Shown here piece after piece: positions 32,291 to 43,056 of a stretch of 64,000 bases of DNA. A model generated the notes under the pieces. That model was not told the DNA's origin. It did no database searches and saw nothing but the letters and a program-made list of their open reading frames with translations. Made by a program: the position numbers and the translations under genes. The stretch lies in assembly GCA_027490145.1 (NCBI GenBank), contig JAIXYQ010000009.1:62001-126000 (forward strand). The letters run 5' to 3'. Origin of the DNA: Planctomycetaceae bacterium (GTDB taxonomy: Bacteria > Planctomycetota > Phycisphaerae > Phycisphaerales > SM1A02). How positions within the stretch are numbered: position 1 is the stretch's first letter; each line of letters starts with the position of its first letter.

Positions 32291-33669
32291 CGGGCACGCT
32301 GGTCACGCTGGTCACGCTGGTCATGCGGTTCATGCCAGTCATGCTCCGCACGCGCGGCATGCAGCGCATGGTCAACGCCTGCCTGATCATCGGTGTGACG
32401 GCGATGCTGTGGTGGGGCGGATCGCCCGTCCACGCGCAGGGCGGTGCATCGAACCCGACGACCGACGATCAGGCATGGACGGCATCCCGCACCGAGGCCG
32501 ATGGCCGGCTGGTGCTGGAGACCGCGACCCGGACGTTCACGCGCGACGGCGCTCCCGCGATCACGCTGGTCGGCGTCGCACACATCGGCACCGCCGACTA
32601 CTACAGGGGATTGCAGGCGATCCTCGATGCCCACGACCTGGTGCTGTACGAGTCGGTGTACCCCACCGGTGCGGCGGCTCCCGGCGGCGGCGATGCAGCG
32701 GCCCGTGTGGCGTCCACGCGGGCGAGCATGCTCTGGCTGCGCGACCGCATCGACGCAGCTTGGCGTGCCGACGGTGCCGTGCCGACGATGGATCGCGTCG
32801 CGCAGCATGCCGGCCTGGAGGACTCGCGCTGCCCGGCGTGGGTCAAGGCGGCATCGGTCGATGCCTGGGGGCAGCCCCTGGCGATCATCACGCTGGAGGA
32901 CGGATTCTCCTTGGTGTCGTTGGGCGCCGATGGACGCCTCGGAGGCAGCGGCGAGGATGCCGATCTCCGGCTCCTCCAGCGTTCGCGCAAGCCCAAGGCC
33001 GACGGTGACGGCCTGCAGCGCGAGCTGGCGCGCATGCTCGGCTTGGAGTTCCAACTCGATCGCATCGACTACGCGCAGCCGACCTGGGTCGTCTGTGACA
33101 TGACCTTCGCGGAACTCGAGCAGGCCTTCAAGCGCCGTGGCGTGTCGGATGGCATGGTGCAGGGCAGCCTTCGGGGCGGTGGCCTGAACGGGGAGGCCAT
33201 CGGCGCCGTCATGGCGATCATGAAGGTCATGGATGCCGCCTCGGGCGGCAGTGCCAGCGAGGCGGTCAAGGTGCTGATGGTGCAGGTGCTCGGCAGCAGG
33301 ACCGCCACCGAGGGTGGCATGCTCGGCGAGGAAGGCAAGGTCATCCTCGATGATCGCAACGACGTGGTCTGGGCTGATCTCCAGAAGCGACTCGGTTCAC
33401 CCGGGCCGCAGCGCATCGCCGTCTTCTACGGCGCGGCGCACATGGCCGATTTCGCGCGACGGCTCCGCGAGGCTGGATACGCCTCGGGCGACGCGACCTG
33501 GTCCACCACCCTCTCGGCGGATCCGCGTCGGGCCGGCATCGACGAGGCCACGATGAAGAGCCTTCGTCAGGCCATGGAGCGGGCGGCTCGTCGGTCAGCT
33601 CAGCCATCGACCTCCTCGGCGCCTCCGGATCAACCATCGCCGACTCCCGCACCGACCGCGGAGCCATGA
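32287..33669 (+). CDS. TraB/GumN-like secreted protein
   Basis: The 460-residue protein has an N-terminal hydrophobic segment (CLIIGVTAMLWWGGSPVHAQ) that looks like a signal peptide. A TraB/GumN-type core follows: ITLVGVAHIGTADYYRGLQAIL near residue 95, DLVLYESVYP, and the C-terminal IAVFYGAAHMADFARRL. Related TIKI/TraB proteins are metal-dependent proteases, but activity here is unproven. The true start may be ATG 32359, since the first 24 codons contain a 9-bp tandem repeat (three copies from 32295) that pushes the signal inward. It is coupled to its neighbours by ATGA overlaps on both sides. Confidence 0.72.
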   Translation: MTGTLVTLVTLVMRFMPVMLRTRGMQRMVNACLIIGVTAMLWWGGSPVHAQGGASNPTTDDQAWTASRTEADGRLVLETATRTFTRDGAPAITLVGVAHIGTADYYRGLQAILDAHDLVLYESVYPTGAAAPGGGDAAARVASTRASMLWLRDRIDAAWRADGAVPTMDRVAQHAGLEDSRCPAWVKAASVDAWGQPLAIITLEDGFSLVSLGADGRLGGSGEDADLRLLQRSRKPKADGDGLQRELARMLGLEFQLDRIDYAQPTWVVCDMTFAELEQAFKRRGVSDGMVQGSLRGGGLNGEAIGAVMAIMKVMDAASGGSASEAVKVLMVQVLGSRTATEGGMLGEEGKVILDDRNDVVWADLQKRLGSPGPQRIAVFYGAAHMADFARRLREAGYASGDATWSTTLSADPRRAGIDEATMKSLRQAMERAARRSAQPSTSSAPPDQPSPTPAPTAEP

Positions 33670-35273
33670 GTTCCGGTGAACTCCAGCTTCGGGTGCTCTC
33701 GGGCCTGCCTGCCGGAAGCGCTCCGTTGGTGGTCGATGCCCAGTGCGGGGCCGTGATCGGCCGCGGCAGCGATTGCTCGCTGGTGATCGATCATCCTGCG
33801 GTCAGCCGCCGGCACGCGCGGATCGAGGCGGTGGCGGGGACATGGACCGTTCGTGACCTCAGCAGCCGCCATGGAACCAAGGTCGATGGTGCTGCGCTGG
33901 TGCCCAACGAGCCGGTCCAACTGCGCGCGGGTTCGCGCATCGATCTGGGGCCGGTGGCCCTGCGCGTCGAGCGCGGCGGTGCGGCGGCGGCGTCGTCGAT
34001 CAGTTCCACGGTGCTTGATGGCGCGGGTCCGGCCCGCGCGCGCGTGGTGCAGGGCGGCGGTGCGATGGCAGCGCGACGGCTCGACGCCATCCTCGCGACC
34101 GTCGGCATGCTGCAGGGCGCAAGGACCGAGGAGGCCGTGATCGCGGCCGTGCTTCCCGAACTGGTGCGGGCCACCGGCTTCGCGCGCTGCGTGTTCGTGC
34201 GCGGGATGGATGCGTCGGGCTTCGCGGATGTCCGGGGTGCCCATCCAGAGGGCTCGGCCTCCAAGTCCCTCAGCCGAACGCTGCTGAATGCAGCCGCGGC
34301 GGGCCAGACGGTCGAACTGGCGGAACAGCCGGATCTGGCCGGTGCCGTGAGCCTGATCATGGCCGAGGTCGTGGGCGCGGTCTGTGCGCCGATCGTCATC
34401 GATGGGGTCGCCGAGTCATTCCTCTACCTCGATGCGTCGGGAGACCAGGCTCCGGCATCCGATGCGGGACCGTTCTGCCGTGCCATCGCCGAGATCGTCT
34501 CGATGTGCGTGTCGAACCTGCGTCGCGAGGCTGCGGAGGCGGAGCGTCGTGCGTTGGTCGAAGACCTCGGTGCGGCGCGAAGTGCCCAGGAGCGTCTCAT
34601 GCCCGACGTCGAGGGCGAACGGGATGGGTTCCGTTACCGTCTTGCCAGCGTGCCCGGCCGATTCGTCGCGGGTGACATCGTCGGCGTGCACGGTGCCGAT
34701 GGTCGGCTCACCGCCTACCTCGGCGACGTGAGCGGCAAGGGAGCGGGCGCCGCCATGCTCATGAGCGCCATCCAGGCTCATGTGTCCGCGCAGTTGTCGT
34801 GCGGTCGGGTGCTGCAGGAGGCAGTCAACGGTCTGGGCGACTTCGTCAGCCTGCATGCGGGTGCCGGTCGATTCGCCACCATGTTCTTCGCGTCCTTCGA
34901 CGCCTCGTCCGGCATGGCGACCGTCATCGACGCGGGGCACGGCTACGCAGTGCTGGTGGATCCGGTTGACGGCCCCCGAGCGCTGTCGTGCGAGGGTGGT
35001 CCGCCGATCGGCGCCGTCGAGGGCTGGCGCTACGACCGCAGCGACGTGTCGTGGCCCGTCGGTGCGCGGCTCGTCGTCTTCTCCGATGGCGTGGCGGAGC
35101 AGCTCGACGCCGATGGCAAGCAGCTCGGCCTCGATCGCATCGTCGAGGTGTTGTCGCGCAGCGAGACGGTCGAGGGTGACGTGGCGGGGATCCTGGCCAC
35201 GCTCGAGGCCCATGCCGGTGGAACCCAGTACGCCGACGACGTCACGGTGCTGAGCATCGAACGCATTCGATGA
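33666..35273 (+). CDS. FHA-domain SpoIIE/PP2C-type serine phosphatase
   Basis: This 535-residue protein has an FHA domain at about residues 5-100 with GRGSDCSLVIDHPAVSRRHARIE and LSSRHGTKVDG, which binds phosphothreonine. A GAF-like domain (about 135-285) and a linker helix come next. The C-terminal PP2C/SpoIIE phosphatase (about 320-535) has GDIVGVHGADGRLTAYLGDVSGKG and VVFSDGVAE. It resembles RsbU-type phosphatases that control anti-sigma partner switching. It is co-transcribed with the ExbB-like and TraB-like genes. Confidence 0.88.
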   Translation: MSSGELQLRVLSGLPAGSAPLVVDAQCGAVIGRGSDCSLVIDHPAVSRRHARIEAVAGTWTVRDLSSRHGTKVDGAALVPNEPVQLRAGSRIDLGPVALRVERGGAAAASSISSTVLDGAGPARARVVQGGGAMAARRLDAILATVGMLQGARTEEAVIAAVLPELVRATGFARCVFVRGMDASGFADVRGAHPEGSASKSLSRTLLNAAAAGQTVELAEQPDLAGAVSLIMAEVVGAVCAPIVIDGVAESFLYLDASGDQAPASDAGPFCRAIAEIVSMCVSNLRREAAEAERRALVEDLGAARSAQERLMPDVEGERDGFRYRLASVPGRFVAGDIVGVHGADGRLTAYLGDVSGKGAGAAMLMSAIQAHVSAQLSCGRVLQEAVNGLGDFVSLHAGAGRFATMFFASFDASSGMATVIDAGHGYAVLVDPVDGPRALSCEGGPPIGAVEGWRYDRSDVSWPVGARLVVFSDGVAEQLDADGKQLGLDRIVEVLSRSETVEGDVAGILATLEAHAGGTQYADDVTVLSIERIR

Positions 35274-35341
35274 GGCCTCGCGGCCGGCGGTGCGCAGGCA
35301 GTGCCGCGATCGCGCCTCCGCACCGGCGCTGCCCGGGCGAC

Positions 35342-36388
35342 TCAGTCGCCGTGGGACCAGTTCGGCGTCGTGGCACCGTTGGCCCAGCGCCTCATGTCCA
35401 TGAGGTCACGCAGGTTGACCAGACCGGTGCTGCCGTCAGCGTTGGAGATCGTGGCGTTGGCTCCGTAGCGAATCAGCGGCGCTGCCTCCTGCACGAGGAT
35501 CTCGAGTCCGCCGGCCTGCATCGGCGCAGGGGCGGGGGCCGGAGTCGGCGCGAGCATGGCCGACAAAGCGTCGTGCTCACCGAACAGCGCAAGATCCACG
35601 CCCTGCAGGTTGCCGCCACCCATGCGCCAGATCTCGGTGGCACCGAGCCGCGGAGGCACGGACCAGGCCGCGCCCGGGTAGGTATCGCTGTCCTCGATGT
35701 AGAGCCCCGCGGGTCGCAGGGCCGAGCTCGAGAAGACGATCATCTCGCTGCTGCGGGCGATCTGCCCGATCGAGCGTGCCACGATCTTGCCGCGGATGTT
35801 GGCGCCGTTCTCCTGGAAGATCGCATCGCGGAAGCGGTACGCCGGGATGCCGATCGACGGATCCACGTTCCACCAGCCGCCGAGGTAGTACGCGTTGTAG
35901 CCGAAGCCCGGCTGCAGGGCGAGGCCCGCGCCGGCTGCACCCGTGATGCCTGCGAACGCCGTCGGCAGCGTGGGCTCGTACTCCATGTCGGAGTAGTAGA
36001 GCGACTCATCCAGGTTCGTCTCGGCGGTGTCGCGGTAGCCCAGGAACGGGTCGTACTCGTAGCCCAGGAACGCGGCGAGCCGCCAGCCGTAGGTCTGCGC
36101 GAGTTCGGGTGCGAGCTGCTGGCCGTTCTGGTTCTGGTACTTCACCTTCCAGGAGGTCTGGACGGCGGGACTCAGGTAACCGGGCAGGCACTGGTCGCCG
36201 TTGTTGTTGCCGTATTGCTGCCAGGCCACCACGAGCTGCCGCGCGCGCGACTGGTCCTTCGACGCCTTGCCCGTCTCGATGGCCTTCTGGATGCCCACCG
36301 TGAGCAGGCTGATCAGGACACCGATGATCGAGATGACGACGAGGATCTCGACGAGCGTGAAGGCGCGTCCGGTGGTGCGGCGGTTCAT
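35342..36388 (-). CDS. type II/IV prepilin-like protein (pseudopilin)
   Basis: The 348-residue protein starts MNRRTTGRAFTLVEILVVISIIGVLISLL, with a prepilin peptidase site (A before FTLVE, Glu at mature position 5) and a hydrophobic stalk helix. The following globular part is rich in Tyr, Gly and Asn. Its C-terminus (NWSHGD) departs from the usual planctomycete H-X9-DG pattern. It probably forms part of a type II secretion-like pseudopilus. A TAGGCT box lies 6 bases before the ATG. It is a single gene with no secretion genes beside it. Confidence 0.85.
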   Translation of the reverse strand: MNRRTTGRAFTLVEILVVISIIGVLISLLTVGIQKAIETGKASKDQSRARQLVVAWQQYGNNNGDQCLPGYLSPAVQTSWKVKYQNQNGQQLAPELAQTYGWRLAAFLGYEYDPFLGYRDTAETNLDESLYYSDMEYEPTLPTAFAGITGAAGAGLALQPGFGYNAYYLGGWWNVDPSIGIPAYRFRDAIFQENGANIRGKIVARSIGQIARSSEMIVFSSSALRPAGLYIEDSDTYPGAAWSVPPRLGATEIWRMGGGNLQGVDLALFGEHDALSAMLAPTPAPAPAPMQAGGLEILVQEAAPLIRYGANATISNADGSTGLVNLRDLMDMRRWANGATTPNWSHGD

Positions 36389-36394
36389 GCACGC

Positions 36395-36400
36395 AGCCTA
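36395..36400 (-). promoter_or_regulatory. TANNNT box for the prepilin gene
   Basis: On the minus strand TAGGCT stands 6 bases before ATG 36388, predicting a leaderless mRNA. Confidence 0.5.
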
Positions 36401-36430
36401 CGCCAAACCTCCGTCGTTGCGACCCGCAGC

Positions 36431-37687
<1,257 letters not shown>

Positions 37688-37760
37688 GGGCCGGGGAGTG
37701 TAGCCCCGCGCGGCACCCCGGTTCCATAACCGCTATCTTCGCCCGCCCAGGAGACCACGC

Positions 37761-39107
37761 ATGAGCACGCCAGCGAACGGATCGGCCAACGGACGCCTCT
37801 CGATCATGATGTTCCTGCAGTACGCCATCTGGGGCGCTTGGCTGCCCTTGCTCTGGCCGTACCTGTTCAATCACCTGAAATTCACCGCCACCGACATCGG
37901 CAACGCGTTCGCGCTCGGTGCGCTCGGGGCGATCTTCGCGCCGTGGATCGCCGGCCAGGTCGCCGACCGTTACTTCAACACCGAGCGGTTCCTCGGCCTG
38001 GCGCACATCGCCGGCGGGGTGCTCGTCTGGATGCTGGCGTCGATCCAGACGGTGGACCAGTTCCTGTGGTTCAGCTTCTTCTACAGCATCGTCTACTCAC
38101 CCACGCTGCCCCTGACGAACTCGCTCGCCCTCAGCCACTGCGACCGTGACCGTGACTTCGGCAAGGTGCGCCTGTGGGGGACCGTGGGATGGATCGTCGT
38201 GGGCATCGCGATCGGCCAGTGGCTGCTCCGCATGCACACGCCGGGTGCCGAGGCGCTGGCGGGCCTGGACGAGGCCGCCGCCAAGTCGAAGGTCTCGGCC
38301 GCGCAGTTCGCGGGCATGGCCGACGCGTTCAAGCTCTCGGGGATCCTGGGCGTGGTGATGGGCCTCTACTGCCTGCTCGTGCTGCCGAGCACGCCGCCGC
38401 AACCGGGGCGTCAGAAGAGCGCGATCCGCGAGGCGATCCAGCAGGTCCGCCTGGCGCCGCTGGTCACGCTGTTCATGCTTGCGGTTCCGGTGAGCTGCAT
38501 CCACCAGTTCTATTTCGTCCACACCAGCGGGTTCGTGGGCGGGCTGCAGGGTGACACCGAGGATGGCTTCAGCAAGGTCGTGAACTCGATCTTCGGCGTC
38601 GGTGGCGGCGGCCTCATGACGATCGGCCAGATGAGCGAGATCGCCGTGCTGGCGTTCATCCCCGTGCTCGCCGCCACCTACAGCCGCAAGACGCTGCTGG
38701 CGATCGGCCTTGGTGCCTACGCAGCGCGCATGTTCCTCTTCGCGTACGGACCCGGGATGGCGGCCGGCGCGGGCATGAGCCCGCTGGCCTTCGTGATCCC
38801 CGGCATCGCGCTGCACGGGCTCTGCTTCGGCTGCTTCATCTTCGTCGCCTTCATGATCGTCGACGAGGAAACCAGCGGCGACGTGCGCGCCAGTGCGCAG
38901 AGCCTCTTCAACCTCGTGATCATCGGGATCGGCATCATCGTGGGCAGCAAGATCGCCAGCGCGGTGTCGGACATCACGAAGGTGAACGGCGTGCAGGACT
39001 ACAAGGCCATGTTCAGCGTGCCGATGTGGGGCGCGCTCTTCTGCCTGGTGATGCTGATGATGTTCTACCTGCCCAAGAGCTCGCGGCAGGGCGCAGCGGC
39101 GAACTGA
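37761..39107 (+). CDS. MFS transporter of the nucleoside:H+ symporter type
   Basis: This 448-residue membrane protein shows about 12 hydrophobic helices and begins SIMMFLQYAIWGAWLPLLWPYLF, matching the NupG/XapB family (TC 2.A.1.10). Later features are QVADRYFNTERFLGLAH, YSPTLPLTNSLALSHCDRDRDFGKVRLWGTVGW and SPLAFVIPGIALHGLCFGCF. It probably imports nucleosides or related compounds. AGGAG stands 7 bases before the ATG, with a TATCTT box at 37734-37739. Confidence 0.85.
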   Translation: MSTPANGSANGRLSIMMFLQYAIWGAWLPLLWPYLFNHLKFTATDIGNAFALGALGAIFAPWIAGQVADRYFNTERFLGLAHIAGGVLVWMLASIQTVDQFLWFSFFYSIVYSPTLPLTNSLALSHCDRDRDFGKVRLWGTVGWIVVGIAIGQWLLRMHTPGAEALAGLDEAAAKSKVSAAQFAGMADAFKLSGILGVVMGLYCLLVLPSTPPQPGRQKSAIREAIQQVRLAPLVTLFMLAVPVSCIHQFYFVHTSGFVGGLQGDTEDGFSKVVNSIFGVGGGGLMTIGQMSEIAVLAFIPVLAATYSRKTLLAIGLGAYAARMFLFAYGPGMAAGAGMSPLAFVIPGIALHGLCFGCFIFVAFMIVDEETSGDVRASAQSLFNLVIIGIGIIVGSKIASAVSDITKVNGVQDYKAMFSVPMWGALFCLVMLMMFYLPKSSRQGAAAN

Positions 39108-39110
39108 TCG

Positions 39111-39146
39111 CGAGGGTGCGCTCTGCGCCGTCCTCTCGCGCCCTCG
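39111..39146. terminator. possible hairpin after the MFS gene
   Basis: CGAGGGTGCG pairs with CGCGCCCTCG (one wobble) around a 16-base loop between the convergent MFS and topA genes. No T-run is seen. Confidence 0.3.
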
Positions 39147-39201
39147 GGCCCTGGCTGCGCGGACGCGCTCGGTCGCTTCGGACGGCGCGTCACTCGCGCG
39201 C

Positions 39202-41970
39202 TCAGCCGGTCCAGGCCGGCAGCGTGGCAACGCCGCCTTCCATGGCGAGCGCCGACAGCGGCGTGCCTTCGGGCACGGGCGTCACGCCGTCTCGACGCGT
39301 GAGCGAGAGCTTGGTCTGCCCGCGCATGTGTTCCTCGAGGGCGATCTCGAGGGCCTTGCGTCGGTCGTCGGGGAGCTTCGCGAACGCCTCGCGGCCCCGG
39401 CACTTGGGGAAGCCTCGGCAACCGAGCCAGGGGCCGCGCTTGCCGTCGCGCAGGTTCATCACGTCGCCGCACTTGGGGCAGGGGATGTCCGTCACCACGG
39501 GCGGTGGAGACGGGAACTTGAGACCACCCTTTCGGTCCAGGTTCAGGATGAATGGTGGAGGCTCGGTCGGCGGTTCCGCCGCCTTCTTGCCCTTGGGCTT
39601 CACCGGTCGAGGCTTGTCCTCCACCAGGAAGTCGCCGAAGCGTCCGGTGCGCTTGACCATCGGGATGCCGGCCGGCGACAGCAGGTCGAGTTGCTCGGCC
39701 ATCAGCGGTTCGCCGCGCCGATTGCAGGGCGATGCGAACGAACACGCCGGGACCAACTTCGGCGCCTTGGGCTTGGCCTTCGAGGAGGCCTTCTTCACCG
39801 GCTTGGCCGCGGCCGCGGGATCAGGGACCTTCTCGTTGTAACCGCTGCACGAGAGGAACTCGCCCGTGCGGCCGAGGCGGTACTCGAGCCGGCGTCCGCA
39901 CTGGGGGCAGGCGTAGGGCGAGGGCCGTGATGCCGCCTTCACGTGCTCCGCCTCGGCTGCCGTGCCCAGGAGCGGCTTCAGCGCAGCATGGAAGCGGTGG
40001 AGCAGGTCCGTCCAGCGTTCCTTGCCCTTGGCCACCTCGTCGAGCTCACGCTCGATGCCGCGGGTGTAGCCCAGCTCGATGAACTGGTCCTTGAAGCCCG
40101 CCTTCAGGAATTCGGTGACGGCCTCGCCCAGTGCCGTGGCGTAGAAGCGCCGGTCCTGCTGGGCGACATAGCCGCGATCCTCGATCGTGTTGATCGTGCT
40201 CGCGTAGGTCGATGGGCGGCCGATGCCTTCCTCTTCGAGCTTCTTCACGAGCGTGGCTTCGGAGTAACGCGGCGGCGGCGCCTGGAAGCGCTGGCGCGGC
40301 TCGATGTCGAACGGTGCGAGGAGCGCGCCCTTCTCGAAGGACGGCAGCACCTGGTCGCCGTCGTCCTTGGGCAGCCCGTTGATGCGGTAGAAGCCGTCGA
40401 ACCGGAGCACGCGCCCGTTGGCCTTGAACACCGCGCCCGTGTCGCGGTCCGAGCGGCGCATGCGCACCGCGGTCGAGTCCCACTCCGCATCGGTCGATTG
40501 GCAGGCCACGAAGCACGACCAGATCAGGCGATAGAGCTTCAGCTGCTCGTCGGTCAATGCCGCCGCGATGCGGTCCGGCTCGCGGAAGGCATCGGTGGGC
40601 CGGATCGCCTCGTGGGCTTCCTGTGCACCCTCGTTGCTGCTCGCGTAGAAGCGTGGCTTCTCCGGCACGTAGCGGTCGCCGTGACGGTCCTTGAGGTACC
40701 GACGGGCCATGTCGATCGCCTCGCGCGACAGGTTGGTCGAGTCGGTACGCATGTACGTGATCAAGCCGACGCGACCCTCGCCCGGCAGGTCGATGCCTTC
40801 ATAGAGCTGCTGGGCGATGCGCATGGTGCGATCGGTCGACATGCCCAACCGACTGCTCGCAGCCTGCTGCAGCGTGCTCGTGATGAAGGGGGGATACGGG
40901 CGCGACTTCGTGCGGGTGACGTCGATCGACTCCACGCGGTAGCGCGCCGCGGGATCGGGCCGACCGACGATGCGCACCAACCTCCGGGCCCGTCCCTTCG
41001 CGGCCCCGTCGTCGGCGCGCTCGATGCGCAGGTCGATCATGCCGGCCGCCTCGGCCGCCGTGCGGGCATCGGGCGCCAGATCGGCGTCGCTCGTGTTGGG
41101 GGCCTCGATGCGCAGGGGCTTGCCACCCACTTCCACGAGTTCGCAGGAGAGGGCCGTGTGCTCGGCCAGCCACGCCATGCGGTCACGGACGAGCGGTGGG
41201 CGCCCGCGCTCGTCGCGCCGGGCGAGGAAGCCGGTCCACTCGTCATGCAGGCCGACGGCCGCATCGACCTGGAAGGTCATGCAGGCGCTGAGCTCCCAGG
41301 ATTCGCTGGGCGTGAAGGCGCGGATCTCCTGCTCGCGCTCCACCACGATGCGCGTGGCCACGCTCTGGACACGGCCCGCACTCAGGCCGCCCGCGACCTT
41401 CTTCCAGAGGATGGGCGAGACCTGGTAGCCCACGATGCGGTCGACGATGCGCCGCGCCTGCTGCGCATCGACGCGATCCATGTTGATCGCCCGTGGGGAC
41501 TGGAACGCCCGCTGCACCTCGCTCTTGGTGATCGCGTCGAACGTCACGCGCTTGGCCTGGGCCGGCTCGACACCGAGGACCTGAGTGAGGTGCCAGGCGA
41601 TCGCCTCGCCCTCGCGGTCCAAGTCGGTCGCGAACCAGACCTCATTGGCGCTCTTGGCCAACCGCCGGAGCTCGGACACGGTGCGCGTCTTGTCGTCGTC
41701 GATCTCGTAGGTCGGTGCGAAGTCGTGATCGAGGTCGACCCCCGGCACGGGCTGCTTCTCGCCCTTGGGCGACTTGCTCGGCAGGTCCCGGATGTGGCCG
41801 ATCGACGCCTTCACTACGAAGCCCGGACCGAGGTACTTCTCGATGGTCTTGGCCTTGGCGGGGCTCTCGACGATGACGAGCTGGTACGCGCCCTTGGGCG
41901 TTGGCGTGGGCTCGGCGTCCCGGCGTCGGGAACCGGACCGCTTCGAGGTGGAGGAGCGTGCTTTGGCCAT
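39202..41970 (-). CDS. topA: DNA topoisomerase I
   Basis: This 922-residue type IA topoisomerase has the TOPRIM start YQLVIVESPAKAKTIEKYLG, the catalytic core with the active-site tyrosine in GLITYMRTDSTNLS, and RPSTYASTINTIEDRGYV. It relaxes negative supercoils. The C-terminal third holds zinc-ribbon modules: CPQCGRRLEYRLGRTGEFLSC and CPKCGDVMNLRDGKRGPWLGC are intact, while a middle one (CSFASPCNRRGEP) is degenerate. The N-terminus is basic and Ser-rich before the fold. It is convergent with the MFS gene. Confidence 0.96.
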   Translation of the reverse strand: MAKARSSTSKRSGSRRRDAEPTPTPKGAYQLVIVESPAKAKTIEKYLGPGFVVKASIGHIRDLPSKSPKGEKQPVPGVDLDHDFAPTYEIDDDKTRTVSELRRLAKSANEVWFATDLDREGEAIAWHLTQVLGVEPAQAKRVTFDAITKSEVQRAFQSPRAINMDRVDAQQARRIVDRIVGYQVSPILWKKVAGGLSAGRVQSVATRIVVEREQEIRAFTPSESWELSACMTFQVDAAVGLHDEWTGFLARRDERGRPPLVRDRMAWLAEHTALSCELVEVGGKPLRIEAPNTSDADLAPDARTAAEAAGMIDLRIERADDGAAKGRARRLVRIVGRPDPAARYRVESIDVTRTKSRPYPPFITSTLQQAASSRLGMSTDRTMRIAQQLYEGIDLPGEGRVGLITYMRTDSTNLSREAIDMARRYLKDRHGDRYVPEKPRFYASSNEGAQEAHEAIRPTDAFREPDRIAAALTDEQLKLYRLIWSCFVACQSTDAEWDSTAVRMRRSDRDTGAVFKANGRVLRFDGFYRINGLPKDDGDQVLPSFEKGALLAPFDIEPRQRFQAPPPRYSEATLVKKLEEEGIGRPSTYASTINTIEDRGYVAQQDRRFYATALGEAVTEFLKAGFKDQFIELGYTRGIERELDEVAKGKERWTDLLHRFHAALKPLLGTAAEAEHVKAASRPSPYACPQCGRRLEYRLGRTGEFLSCSGYNEKVPDPAAAAKPVKKASSKAKPKAPKLVPACSFASPCNRRGEPLMAEQLDLLSPAGIPMVKRTGRFGDFLVEDKPRPVKPKGKKAAEPPTEPPPFILNLDRKGGLKFPSPPPVVTDIPCPKCGDVMNLRDGKRGPWLGCRGFPKCRGREAFAKLPDDRRKALEIALEEHMRGQTKLSLTRRDGVTPVPEGTPLSALAMEGGVATLPAWTG

Positions 41971-42083
41971 CGTCGGGGGCGGAGTGATACGGAGGAAGTG
42001 AGGGCGGTGTCAACGGTGGACGGCGTGCAGCGTGACCGTTCCTGAGGGGGCGTCGGCCATTTGCGCCTCGATTCTCCAGCGTT

Positions 42084-43019
42084 TCACGCGAAAGATATTT
42101 TTGCGATCTCGGCCATCCGTTGCTCGGTGAGCCCATCGCCCGCATCGATCCAGGTCGAGCCCGGCGTGTCGGCGAAGCGTTTGAGCCAGGTGCGCTGCTG
42201 CTTGGCGAGCTGGCGCGTGGCGATCTTGATCGCCTCGAATGCATCGTCCTCGCTGCCGGCGCCATGCAGGTGCGCGATGAGTTCGCGGTAGCCGACCGCC
42301 GTGGCGGCCTGGGCGCCGAATCCGCCGGCACCGAGCAGCGACCGGACCTCGTCCACGAGCCCCATCGCACGCATGCCGCGCACGCGGGCGTTGATCCGAC
42401 GGTTGTTGGCCTCGACCCCCATCGATAGACCGACGAGCGACCAGCCGGCAGGCAGCGCCGCGGGCCGGTCGCGCCACTGCGCCTGCAGCACGCTGATCGG
42501 CGTGCCCGTTGCCCGATGCACCTCGATGGCCCGGATCGTGCGGCGACGATCGTTGCGGTGGATGCGTTCGGCCGCGACGGGATCGATGCGCACGAGCTCG
42601 GAGCGCAGGGCGTCGAGTTCCCAGGTTCCCAGCTCTTCGCGCAGCGCCGGATCCGCCGGGGGACCATCGAAGAGGCCCTCGATCAGCGCCTTCGCGTACA
42701 GGTTGGTGCCGCCGACCACGATGGCCACTCCACCGCGTGCATGGATCGCGGCCAGCGCGGCATGGGCATGGGCGAGCCAGTCTTCGACCGTGAAGCCATC
42801 GTGGGTCGGATCAACCAGGTCCAGCCCATGATGGATGACCTCCGACCGCTCGCTGGTGGTGGGCTTGGCCGTTCCGATGTCCATGCCTCGGTAGACCTGC
42901 ATGCTGTCGGCACTGACGAGTTCCACCGCGGGCCCGGCAGCGCGCGCCATGGCGAGCGCCAGGGCACTCTTGCCGCTCGCCGTCGGACCCATCACCACGA
43001 TGACCCGGCCTTCAGCCAT
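42084..43019 (-). CDS. miaA: tRNA dimethylallyltransferase
   Basis: The 311-residue protein begins MAEGRVIVVMGPTASGKSAL, the P-loop of MiaA. SADSMQVYRGMDIGTAKP and RRTIRAIEVHRATGTP follow. It transfers a dimethylallyl group (from the isoprenoid pathway also encoded here) to A37 of tRNAs reading UNN codons. TACCGT stands 6 bases before the ATG. The gene is divergent from pgk. Confidence 0.95.
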   Translation of the reverse strand: MAEGRVIVVMGPTASGKSALALAMARAAGPAVELVSADSMQVYRGMDIGTAKPTTSERSEVIHHGLDLVDPTHDGFTVEDWLAHAHAALAAIHARGGVAIVVGGTNLYAKALIEGLFDGPPADPALREELGTWELDALRSELVRIDPVAAERIHRNDRRRTIRAIEVHRATGTPISVLQAQWRDRPAALPAGWSLVGLSMGVEANNRRINARVRGMRAMGLVDEVRSLLGAGGFGAQAATAVGYRELIAHLHGAGSEDDAFEAIKIATRQLAKQQRTWLKRFADTPGSTWIDAGDGLTEQRMAEIAKISFA

Positions 43020-43025
43020 CCCCGA

Positions 43026-43035
43026 ACGGTACCTT
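43026..43035. promoter_or_regulatory. overlapping -10 boxes of miaA and pgk
   Basis: The minus-strand TACCGT (43026-43031, 6 bases before miaA) and the plus-strand TACCTT (43030-43035) share the palindrome GGTACC. The two divergent genes may compete for polymerase. Confidence 0.4.
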
Positions 43036-43056
43036 CCCGCGCTCGGAGTCCAGATC

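Noticed and set aside
32295..32321. Three tandem copies of CACGCTGGT near the start of the TraB-like gene, considered as a phase-variation repeat
   Set aside because: The unit is 9 bases, so copy changes would not shift the frame, and three copies are too few to call variable; it may only mark the non-coding side of a later start.
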